A stretch of 64,000 bases of DNA from the NCBI RefSeq assembly GCF_047324305.1, contig NZ_CP178740.1:4712001-4776000 (forward strand). The letters are read 5' to 3'. A model generated the notes under the pieces. It was not told the origin of the DNA. It saw only the letters and a list, made by a program, of their open reading frames with translations, and did not search any database. The DNA is from Acerihabitans sp047324305. GTDB taxonomy: Bacteria > Pseudomonadota > Gammaproteobacteria > Enterobacterales > Enterobacteriaceae. Below are positions 35,208 to 43,418 of the stretch, in pieces (the stretch's first letter is position 1; every line of letters starts with the position of its first letter). The translations under genes and the position numbers were made by a program.

Positions 35208-35229
35208 TGCAAATTGCATTATTTTTTTT
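35205..35229 (+). terminator. Weak terminator after ppsR
   Basis: TAATGC / GCATTA stem starting in the ppsR stop codon, loop AAATT, followed by A and eight T. The stem is short and AT-rich, so readthrough to aroH is possible. Confidence 0.55.
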
Positions 35230-35314
35230 GAATTCATCTGCTTTTGGTTTATTGTGATCGGCATCACTTCCCGGTATTTCCACCGTTGCGAAGAAGCCAT
35301 TTTAGAGATTGTCC

Positions 35315-36361
35315 ATGTTTAACACAGATGAATTGCGCACCAGGCGCATTGGTCGTCTTATTGAGCCGGCGAAGCTTGCCGAACTTTTGCCTCTCACCCC
35401 GCAGATAACGGATCATGTCAACGGCGCACGCCGGCGCATTGAAAATATCCTTCACGGCAACGATCCGCGCCTGCTGGTGGTGGTGGGCCCCTGCTCCATC
35501 CATGATACCGACGCCGCCATCGATTATGCGCGCCAGTTGAATACCCTGCGCGTTCGCTACCAGGATCGCCTGGAGATCGTTATGCGCGCCTATTTTGAAA
35601 AACCGCGCACAGTGGTCGGATGGAAAGGCATGATTTCCGATCCTGGCCTGGACGGCAGCTATCGTGTCAATGACGGGCTGGCAGCCGCGCGCCGCCTGCT
35701 GCTGGCGCTGAATGAAATGGGGATGCCCACCGCCACGGAATTTCTTGATATGGTGATCGGCCAGTATATTGCCGATTTAATCAGCTGGGGCGCCATCGGC
35801 GCCCGCACCACTGAAAGCCAGATCCACCGGGAAATGGCGTCGGCGCTGTCATGCCCGGTCGGGTTTAAAAACGGTACCGACGGCAACACACAAATCGCCG
35901 TTGACGCCATTCGCGCCGCCCGCGCTTCCCATATGTTCCTGTCGCCGGATAAGCAGGGCCAAATGACCATTTACCAAACGTCCGGCAATCCCTACGGCCA
36001 TATCATCATGCGCGGCGGGCGCACGCCTAATTACCACGCCGCGGATGTGCAGCAGGCCTGCGCCCATTTGCAGGAGTTCGGGCTACCGCCGCATTTGCTG
36101 GTGGATTTCAGCCATGGCAACAGCCAGAAGCAGTATCGCCGCCAGCTGGACGTGGCCGAATCGGTATGCGCGCAGATACGCGGCGGCTCACGGCGGGTGG
36201 CGGGCGTGATGGCCGAAAGTTTCCTGGTGGAAGGCAGCCAGGCCCTGCTACCCGGCCAGGCGTTGACCTATGGCCAATCCATTACCGACGGCTGCCTGGG
36301 CTGGGAAGATACCGAAAGACTGCTGGCCATGCTGGCCAACGCGGTGGATACCCGCTTTTGA
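35315..36361 (+). CDS. aroH: DAHP synthase, Trp-sensitive isozyme
   Basis: First enzyme of the shikimate pathway, joining PEP and erythrose-4-phosphate. It is the tryptophan-inhibited isozyme by similarity. From ATG 35315 the product has 348 residues, the E. coli length. Blocks are VVVGPCSIHD, EIVMRAYFEKPRTVVGWKG, GAIGARTTESQIHREMAS, FKNGTDGN and MRGGRTPNYH. The upstream 107 bp lacks a clear TrpR operator, so regulation may differ. A decayed second copy of its internal part lies at 42985-43075. Confidence 0.97.
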   Translation: MFNTDELRTRRIGRLIEPAKLAELLPLTPQITDHVNGARRRIENILHGNDPRLLVVVGPCSIHDTDAAIDYARQLNTLRVRYQDRLEIVMRAYFEKPRTVVGWKGMISDPGLDGSYRVNDGLAAARRLLLALNEMGMPTATEFLDMVIGQYIADLISWGAIGARTTESQIHREMASALSCPVGFKNGTDGNTQIAVDAIRAARASHMFLSPDKQGQMTIYQTSGNPYGHIIMRGGRTPNYHAADVQQACAHLQEFGLPPHLLVDFSHGNSQKQYRRQLDVAESVCAQIRGGSRRVAGVMAESFLVEGSQALLPGQALTYGQSITDGCLGWEDTERLLAMLANAVDTRF

Positions 36362-36409
36362 GCGCATGGACCCCGTCAAAATAGCGCCGAGCTTAGTTAA
36401 CGCGCCAAG

Positions 36410-36430
36410 GCCGCCTGAAGGCGGCTTTTT
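36410..36430 (+). terminator. Terminator after aroH
   Basis: GCCGCC / GGCGGC stem with loop TGAA and a T5 run. It insulates the toxin gene that follows. Confidence 0.9.
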
Positions 36431-36520
36431 AGATAATAATCCCCACAAAAAACGACGGCAATAAAATCTCATTTTTTGTTAAACCGCCACAAAGTATTAA
36501 GTTTTGATTCACCCGCGCAG

Positions 36521-36529
36521 TGATATGAT
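36521..36529 (+). promoter_or_regulatory. Possible extended -10 of first giant gene
   Basis: TGA-TATGAT fits an extended -10 (TGn-TATAAT type). A TTGATT lies upstream at 36505-36510, spaced too closely to be a standard -35. The leader would be about 120 nt. Weak evidence only. Confidence 0.3.
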
Positions 36530-36657
36530 AAACCCATGCTGGCAAATATTAACATCATTGCACCCGCACGATATATCATTCACCGATCACGACCATAATC
36601 TTGCCCGCATAATAACCCCATTAATCATTGTCAATCATAATGAATAAGGAAGAATTC

Positions 36658-39600
36658 ATGCCTAACATGACAAATGCAATAGATATTAACTCTCATGGCA
36701 ATATGCGGTGCATCGATCAAAAATTGATGACACATAGTTCAAGACATCCTTATACCGAAGCGGTTATGAATGTCAAAAATATTTACTTAGAAGATAAAAT
36801 CAATAAAACTGAAATAAATGGACACAGCACTGCCCGATATGGTGATGCACAAGTAGAAAAGAACCATGAGAAAAATATCGACTATTTATTTTGTTGCGTC
36901 AATGAACTCCGAAATAACCTGGATTGTTTATTGCGCCCCGGCAATACAAAATATATCGCAATTGAATTAATGGGGAACAAAAAATCCATACCCGCAAAAA
37001 ACATCTCATTGCCCAGCGGCAGGTCAATTTATGCTGGGTATGTTGAGGAAAGATTAATTGTTTCGGACGGCCGCAATTATCATATCGAACACTCCTGGCA
37101 CACACCATTAACCTGGAAAGCAACTTTTGCCAATTTGCTTGCTCACCTTACCTACGCAAGCGGTTGGTCGAACGCAAAGGACCGGCCCGGCTGGATGCAT
37201 AAAGCGTTTAACTGGCTTGGCAGCATGGGCGACCCGTTAATTTTCCCACAGGCCGACGGCAAGCCGTTAGTCCCTACCAATTTCACTTCCGGTAATGTTA
37301 TTTACGCCGCGCAGGCTGATTTTTCGGCGCAGTTAGGCCCGGCAGACACGATTTCACGCGAGGAAAAAGACATTGAGACCACCACCTTATCACCGCCGGT
37401 CAAGCAGGCCTTGTCTTCTTCATCTGGGACCGATAAGGCAGTGAAGACCGCCGTTATTCCCAGTCAGTTAATATTTATTATCGATAGCCATGAGTTCAAA
37501 ATTGCACCCGCGAATCTGGAAGCCAAGGCTCAGCTGCAAAGCCTTATACATTATTTTTTTCAGCAAAACGCAGCGCAGGTGGCCAATCCCCTGACCATGC
37601 TACTTGAATTTGACGCGTATATCGGCCGCGAAATGGCGATTATGTTTCATCAGGGTTTATATCTTAAAGAAAAAAACAACTCGCTTAATATTATTATTTT
37701 CAAGATGATTTCCGAAAACATTATTTCCACCATGAACATATTGGCGTTAAAAGGCTCACCCACTGCCGATGACATCGCCAAATATTCTGAAGATCAAATA
37801 AGAATTGGCGATTACATTACTGATTTAGAACAAAGAGTGCTGGATGCCACTCGGCGTGTTGATACTAAAATCATCAAAGAGTTGGTGTCGCACATAAGAA
37901 ATAAAGACTTCCCCACAGCCAAAAAGGAAATAATCGATAATATTAAGCAATCTACATTTGAGATGCGTGTTTATTACAAAAGATTACTGCATTATTTCAT
38001 ATTATTCACTCAGGCCCTTGATGAATACCGACACCAAATGACCCTGGACGATTTCCCTTCATTGGAAAAAGCTTTGTACATTAATTCCCAAGATATTTAC
38101 AGTGCGTTGATTAGCGGCAACTCTGAACATTTGACAAACAGTTTAATAAAGCTAAAATTCCTTTATATCTTCGAATATACACGTTCCAATGGCATCAGTA
38201 TATTTACATCAAATTTTATCGTACCGGGAGAAATATCAAACCTGTGGCATATTTTTGTTGAAGATGAAATTGAATTCGACAAAGAGGGGATGAATAAATT
38301 ATTTGCCGAGGAATTAATAAGTTTCATTTATCAACACAAAACGTCGCACCTGCATTTCGATCAAGCTTTGGATTTAATCGAAATTTCCCGCCTAGATGAA
38401 ATAAACACAAACGATAAAAGCAATTGGATGGAAAATAACATAAGCTATTTTTATCGTGCACAGGAAATATTATCAAATATTATCGAAGCTAACCAATTTG
38501 AAAAAGAAAAATTCCTTGAGAATATTTTTTGGTATAATGACTTCGTCAGCAGGCTTCACAATGACAAAACGCTATTCATTATGATGACATATTTAATTAA
38601 TTTGCAAAAGTTATTTATTAATGAAGTGGTTAATTTTCGAAGCAATAAAAGACATATAGTTGCAACAACTCAAGAACAACGTATCGCAGCTGCAAAAATT
38701 GAAGCGGCACGAAATATATCCCTAAAGGAAACGCAAGAAAAAGATGATTATAGCTTAATACTGGAATATAATAATCTCGAATCAAACGGTCACTTAGAAG
38801 TTCTAACCAAGGCCGCGGTTGCCTGGTATATGTCACAACAAAATAATATCGATGATGGTTTTTTAAGCGCTATCAATGTACTCTATATACTCAAACACTT
38901 TATCTCGGCTCAACAGAAAATCTCACATGAGCATCACATTCGGCAGCAACAACCTTTCACCAGTGTTTTCCAGCTCAAACCTTCATCACAGATAGATTCG
39001 GCTGATGGATATTATAATCAATTCAGATACTACAAAATTCATGATTCTTTTTCTGAAGCACAAAAACTCACCATGATTGCCTTAAATAACTCAACTTTGA
39101 ATTATTTAGATGTTATTTATCCACCAAAAGACATTATCTGCTTCAAGATATTTTCCCGCAATTACGTTACTAACCATTTATCCCCCTTTACAACGGTATA
39201 TCTCCCTGCGGAAAATCTTGGCTATCTATCCATTGCAACATTACATAGCAACCGGCAGGTATTATTATCCACATTGAATGGTTTCCCATTCATCGCCGAT
39301 ATCGACACACCGGAAAAAACCGACATTATCCTTCAAATGAAATCATATTGGGCTAATTGCGATAGTATTTTTTCGTTACGCAATCGGCCTCAGTTTCCTA
39401 TTAATGAAACGACACTAGCGTCGCTATTCCCCAAAATCGACGCCAATAGTAATAGACTAACGTCCATGGTTGAAATACTGCTGCGTCCTCCCGAGGAGGA
39501 ATCAATCGACATCGCCGCGCCGGCATATGGGTTGGTTGCCGTAAAAGATAATGATATAAATTTAATCATCACACCTTATACACCTCAGCAACAGAATACA

Positions 39601-42501
39601 TTCCAACCCTTAAGCATCAACCACTCTTTACTAACAAATTTTGACTATATGAATCAGGCAACATTGATATCCATTGCTGATGAGTTGAAAGAAAAGTTAT
39701 ATGAAGCCACTTGGTTGGAATACATTGCCGCTTTTATCCCATTTTTCACCACGCTTTGCCGTCACTGGCATGATGAAGAGCATGAAATAAAATTTGAAGA
39801 CGTTATTTTTGATATTTATGATCTAATGTTGACATTAGCTTCTTTTACCGGCCAGTTTAAAAAAATATCTGAAAACACATTAAAACATGCCTTACATAAG
39901 GCCATCGAGCAGAAAATACGGCATGATCTTTTTAAAAAATTTGTCATCAACGAGTTAATCAACGCATCCCCGGAAATAGGGATAAAGTTTACCAAAACCG
40001 CTCTAAATGAATTCTTTTCTTACTTTAACGTTATCCATCCTTCAGGTAAGGCTTTATCGGTCTTTGTAGATAATATACAAGTTAACATTCTAGATTCAAT
40101 AGCGATCGCTAATCGCGCCTTAAAATCCGATAGTGCATTTAAAAAAAAACTCCGCCAACCTTGGAGAGCAAATGTAAGTGATAATATATTAGAAACATTA
40201 AACACAGGAGTTGCCACAACAAATTCAACATCGGCTGAATTATTTTACGTCATCAATAATAATGACTACTTCCCGGTATTTTGGGATAAATATAACGGTG
40301 AATGGAGAATCATCAATTCACATGGCCCCAATTATAAAAACTTTGCTATTCCCGTTGCCCGCACCCATTCTGGCAACTGGGTTGCGAGCGCGGGGCAATT
40401 AGTGGACTTGAAATTTTCATCCTTCAGCATAAGTCCAATGAATCACAAGAAATTTGATAATAAAATAATCTTCATGGAGCCTATAAAAACAAGTAGTTAT
40501 CAAAACATTTCAGATAATTATTTAATTGATTTCCATAAAAAAATATTACATTTTTATCTACAAAGGCATTATTACTCACAAAGGATAATTGGCGCCGAGA
40601 TAGACATTAATGTTTTTCTGGATCACTCTTTTCATTTTTTTTCCATCAAGCAAGAAATACTGGCTTTACAAGAATTTAATGGATTTACTTATGATATAAA
40701 ATCAAGCGAACTTGTGATAAAAACGTTAAGTGGCATTGATGATAGCAAAGTGCAATTCCGAGCAGTATGCGGCTGGCGCAGCAAGAACGACATGATGGCA
40801 GAAACATATTTCGCCTTGGCCATTAAGATAGGAGAGATGAAATACATCCTTGATTTAAATGAAATCCGTTCTATTTTTGGCTTCAATGACACAAGAGATG
40901 TTTTCACAGAAAACGAATGGGTCATGATGATGAATAACTCACCGTCTCCCTTTGAACTGATAAAATTTAAAGATTTTGAATTTATTGGTGATGCCAAATA
41001 TTTTAATTATCGTGAGGCGACAGCACCGCACACTTATATAAAAAATGGGTTTTTACTAAAAGAGCCCTCTTGGTATAGATCATTAACTATAAAAACAAAT
41101 ACCAGTTTAAAGAACCTCAATGTTTTTCAAGAAACTATTGTTAATCCTGAAATTCATTTAGTAGCAAGAGTATTGCGAAATCATTTCGAAAGTTATAATT
41201 TTAATGAAGAATTTATTTTATATGTGTTACTAAAATCTGCAATAATTGATAATGCGGGCGCCGCAAGATTATTAAATCTAATCACCCAGGCCAAATCCAA
41301 CAGGGTGATGAGTCTAGCCATTTTAAGTAATCAGCAAATAATACCCTCTACCTCCGCCTTATTAAAAATCAATAAAGGTAAACTGATTGCTGTTTTTAAT
41401 TATCTCGATCAGCTTGAGCATTTATTGCTATGTTTGGGTAATGGACGTTTCATAGGTTTGGGCAATGATTTTTTTGGTTTTGCACCCCAGGCAAGAGCCA
41501 CGTTAATTATCGCCGAGCAGATGGGTACCTTCATCCATGGTCTGTTAAAACCTCATCATGTGGAACAAACTTTTACAGTATTCGCCGGTGATGCGTTCGG
41601 CGCGAAAGACGATGCCCCGGTAATGCTGGACGATGTTCCCAGAGAGAAAATCCCTGAATATTTTATCGATGGTCGCATAAAAAAATATCGGGAACAACAT
41701 ATTCCCCGGGAACAGGTACTGTTGGGTAAAGATTGCCATATATCCCGCATTAACGGAGCCACGCCGCGTTTATCTATAAAATTGCGTGGCACACCTTTTA
41801 TGGTTAATCATATGGACGTTGTCGAGTTTTCCGACATCCTTAAAGGACTGAAATATTTAGATGGTGAGAAATTTGATTTGCGTAGTATTAACAGCATCGA
41901 GTTGACATCCTGCTTCAGTGGCTATGGAAGCCGCTATTCTACCGCGCAGGCCCTGGCTAATGAACTGGGGATTAGGGTTTATACTGTACCACCTTATATC
42001 AGTGATACTGTAAGGTTAAGAAGGCCTGAATGGTTTCATGACTATTATCCCGAAGAAGTTAGTATGAGCACGAAGGGCACTCCCAGCGAACTGCCGCATT
42101 GGACTCACCACCAGGAATATATCAAAGTGCAAAATATGCAGCGCGCAATGCACGAAATTTTGTATGCCATGCGCGACGTTATTCGCCGATTGGAATTCAT
42201 ACAACGCGGGCAAAATATTACAGACAGTCCCTTTCATGGTGTGTCCCAACACGTTCCTTTTATTTACATCGACATATTGCGGTTATTCTACCCACCTAAC
42301 CCTCACCACCCTCTTATTGTAGGGGATATAATATTGCGTCCCGATTCTCTTAAATTGCTTAAAGAAATTATCGCGGATTATACTATTGTCGCCGGCAACG
42401 AGGTTTTCATTATCGAACAAGCCTTTATGGATATTATCCTATCAATTGATGAGTATAAATATTTATCCAATCAATTTAATACTACCTCTCTTCAAGACTA
42501 A
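36658..42501 (+). CDS. Giant toxin-like protein 1, C80-like protease domain with Arg for His
   Basis: Unrecognised protein of 1947 residues, paralogous along its length to the gene at 43419. The chosen start is ATG 36658 with TAAGGAAG, matching the paralog's leader; an ATG at 36640 is possible. There is no signal peptide, membrane helix or RTX repeat. Map: polar N-terminus 1-72, conserved domain about 73-205, Ser/Thr/Pro linker about 210-265, long helical middle, YPPKDIICFKIFSRNYV at 821-837, YREATAPHTYIKNGF at 1451-1465. About 1590-1800 is a C80-like fold: strand LSIKLRGTPF, then ELTSCFSGYG with Cys1752. The catalytic His position (1710) is Arg (CGT). GC is far below the backbone, suggesting transfer. 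Possibly a secreted effector or toxin; no secretion gene is adjacent. Confidence 0.75.
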   Translation: MPNMTNAIDINSHGNMRCIDQKLMTHSSRHPYTEAVMNVKNIYLEDKINKTEINGHSTARYGDAQVEKNHEKNIDYLFCCVNELRNNLDCLLRPGNTKYIAIELMGNKKSIPAKNISLPSGRSIYAGYVEERLIVSDGRNYHIEHSWHTPLTWKATFANLLAHLTYASGWSNAKDRPGWMHKAFNWLGSMGDPLIFPQADGKPLVPTNFTSGNVIYAAQADFSAQLGPADTISREEKDIETTTLSPPVKQALSSSSGTDKAVKTAVIPSQLIFIIDSHEFKIAPANLEAKAQLQSLIHYFFQQNAAQVANPLTMLLEFDAYIGREMAIMFHQGLYLKEKNNSLNIIIFKMISENIISTMNILALKGSPTADDIAKYSEDQIRIGDYITDLEQRVLDATRRVDTKIIKELVSHIRNKDFPTAKKEIIDNIKQSTFEMRVYYKRLLHYFILFTQALDEYRHQMTLDDFPSLEKALYINSQDIYSALISGNSEHLTNSLIKLKFLYIFEYTRSNGISIFTSNFIVPGEISNLWHIFVEDEIEFDKEGMNKLFAEELISFIYQHKTSHLHFDQALDLIEISRLDEINTNDKSNWMENNISYFYRAQEILSNIIEANQFEKEKFLENIFWYNDFVSRLHNDKTLFIMMTYLINLQKLFINEVVNFRSNKRHIVATTQEQRIAAAKIEAARNISLKETQEKDDYSLILEYNNLESNGHLEVLTKAAVAWYMSQQNNIDDGFLSAINVLYILKHFISAQQKISHEHHIRQQQPFTSVFQLKPSSQIDSADGYYNQFRYYKIHDSFSEAQKLTMIALNNSTLNYLDVIYPPKDIICFKIFSRNYVTNHLSPFTTVYLPAENLGYLSIATLHSNRQVLLSTLNGFPFIADIDTPEKTDIILQMKSYWANCDSIFSLRNRPQFPINETTLASLFPKIDANSNRLTSMVEILLRPPEEESIDIAAPAYGLVAVKDNDINLIITPYTPQQQNTFQPLSINHSLLTNFDYMNQATLISIADELKEKLYEATWLEYIAAFIPFFTTLCRHWHDEEHEIKFEDVIFDIYDLMLTLASFTGQFKKISENTLKHALHKAIEQKIRHDLFKKFVINELINASPEIGIKFTKTALNEFFSYFNVIHPSGKALSVFVDNIQVNILDSIAIANRALKSDSAFKKKLRQPWRANVSDNILETLNTGVATTNSTSAELFYVINNNDYFPVFWDKYNGEWRIINSHGPNYKNFAIPVARTHSGNWVASAGQLVDLKFSSFSISPMNHKKFDNKIIFMEPIKTSSYQNISDNYLIDFHKKILHFYLQRHYYSQRIIGAEIDINVFLDHSFHFFSIKQEILALQEFNGFTYDIKSSELVIKTLSGIDDSKVQFRAVCGWRSKNDMMAETYFALAIKIGEMKYILDLNEIRSIFGFNDTRDVFTENEWVMMMNNSPSPFELIKFKDFEFIGDAKYFNYREATAPHTYIKNGFLLKEPSWYRSLTIKTNTSLKNLNVFQETIVNPEIHLVARVLRNHFESYNFNEEFILYVLLKSAIIDNAGAARLLNLITQAKSNRVMSLAILSNQQIIPSTSALLKINKGKLIAVFNYLDQLEHLLLCLGNGRFIGLGNDFFGFAPQARATLIIAEQMGTFIHGLLKPHHVEQTFTVFAGDAFGAKDDAPVMLDDVPREKIPEYFIDGRIKKYREQHIPREQVLLGKDCHISRINGATPRLSIKLRGTPFMVNHMDVVEFSDILKGLKYLDGEKFDLRSINSIELTSCFSGYGSRYSTAQALANELGIRVYTVPPYISDTVRLRRPEWFHDYYPEEVSMSTKGTPSELPHWTHHQEYIKVQNMQRAMHEILYAMRDVIRRLEFIQRGQNITDSPFHGVSQHVPFIYIDILRLFYPPNPHHPLIVGDIILRPDSLKLLKEIIADYTIVAGNEVFIIEQAFMDIILSIDEYKYLSNQFNTTSLQD

Positions 42502-42548
42502 GCGCACGAGCACACTGTCTTAGCTCAAGCACAGAATCACTCAATGCC

Positions 42549-42850
42549 GGTCTCAGTCAGGCGGCGGCGCGGGAAAGTCGTTAAACGCCGGTCCGTCGTC
42601 AAACGGACGGCGCGGAGTCTGGTGTGGCCCGGCCAAATGTGGCGTTGTTTTGTTCGGCCCAGCTGATTATTTGCTGGGCCAGAGAGTGGCGCAGGATAAG
42701 GTGGCGATTTTAAGAGGTCACGCCCATGTCGTGCCGCTACCCAATAAATGCAGCGTCTCAAACGCCTGAAACCCGCGCCCTACGCAGCGGGGGGCTGCCA
42801 TGGAGAAAGGAGAACCCTGTAATACCGGTGTCTGTGCCACGGCGCTAAGA
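42549..42850 (-). pseudogene. selO: selO remnant (both ends, middle deleted)
   Basis: 42549-42715 aligns with the selO 3' end (about 49349-49525), sharing GCGGCGGCGCGG, GTCGTTAAACGCCG, TCAAACGGACGGCGC, GTTTTGTTC, GCTGGGCCAGA and GCGCAGGAT. About 42760-42850 aligns with the selO 5' end and leader (about 50685-50815), for example GTGTCTGTGCCA and TTCAAGTGT. By eye about three quarters of aligned bases agree. Some 1.2 kb of the gene body is missing, and the start ATG has become GTG. Confidence 0.85.
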
Positions 42851-42883
42851 CGTTCAAGTGTCGAAAGACTGGCGGCATTTTTT

Positions 42884-42990
42884 TACTGGCGACGACGTCA
42901 AATCAACAGGCTAAATACGCCGCGCCCGCCTATCGGCTTTATGCCAGTTGACATTGCATATGTCGTCATAGCTGTCCGATGCATGGATAA
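42884..42990 (-). pseudogene. nlpC: nlpC 3'-end remnant
   Basis: Aligns with 51927-52046: GACGACGT(T/C)AAATCA, TAAATACGCCGCGC and GGCATGGATAA are shared. It contains the nlpC stop (TAG here, TAA in the live gene, at 42911-42913) and the last codons for ARRI. The lplA gene that separates selO from nlpC in the live copy is wholly missing. Confidence 0.82.
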
Positions 42991-43200
42991 GCATAGGCGA
43001 AAGACTATTTACCAAACGACGGGTAACCGTAGCGGCCATATCATTATACGCGGTGGCTACCTGGGCTGACAGTGAATAGCCACCTGAGCGGCTGGCCGGT
43101 GCGGTTGATTTGCGCAGCCGACGGCAAAAAGCAAGTTAAGCCAGCCTTTATGGGCCGGCATCAAAGGTTGCCCTTCCCTGCGGCTTTTTTATGGCGGATT
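42985..43200 (+). pseudogene. aroH: aroH remnant and its terminator
   Basis: From GGATAAGCA at 42985 the sequence follows aroH from 35947: ATTTACCAAACG, GGCCATATCAT and CGCGG are shared. The frame still reads TIYQTTGN-RSGHIIIRGG against live TIYQTSGN-PYGHIIMRGG. A CTACCTGGGCTG piece matches the aroH 3' region. GCGGCTTTTTTATGG near 43180-43195 resembles the aroH terminator. The rest of the gene is deleted. Confidence 0.82.
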
Positions 43201-43254
43201 ATCACCGCGTGTCCCCGACTTAACCTCTCAATCAATTAAACAAAATCTTATTAA

Positions 43255-43283
43255 AGCTTAATTAAGCTACCCGTTTATATTAT
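43255..43283 (+). promoter_or_regulatory. Palindrome and -10 upstream of second giant gene
   Basis: AGCTTAATTAAGCT (43255-43268) is a perfect 14-bp palindrome covering where a -35 would lie for the -10-like TATATT/TATTAT at 43276-43283. This layout suits a repressor operator. No regulator can be named. It vaguely resembles SlyA sites but is not a match. Confidence 0.4.
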
Positions 43284-43418
43284 GGTAGGTCACTAACTCC
43301 TTGCATAACCAATAATACCAGCCGGAAATAGGTCATACACCCTTTATCATTGACGTTATCTGGCCCGTACTCATTTCGCCCTCAACCTCGTGAGCATCAG
43401 CACAACTTAAGGAAATAT

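Larger units (their letters stand above)
42502..43418. other. Fossil spacer between the two giant genes
   Basis: 917 bp without an intact gene. It is not random: it contains decayed pieces of selO, the selO-lplA/lplA-nlpC intergenic DNA, nlpC and aroH in the order a tandem duplication would leave, listed individually. The last 160 bp form the promoter and leader of the second giant gene. Confidence 0.85.

Noticed and set aside
35208..35314. TrpR operator before aroH
   Set aside because: No CTAGTTAACTAG-like element was found; GTACTAATGC is only the ppsR stop region.
42800..43069. 89-codon frame in the toxin spacer
   Set aside because: It is a chance fusion of fossil pieces; its last 20 residues are the aroH remnant.
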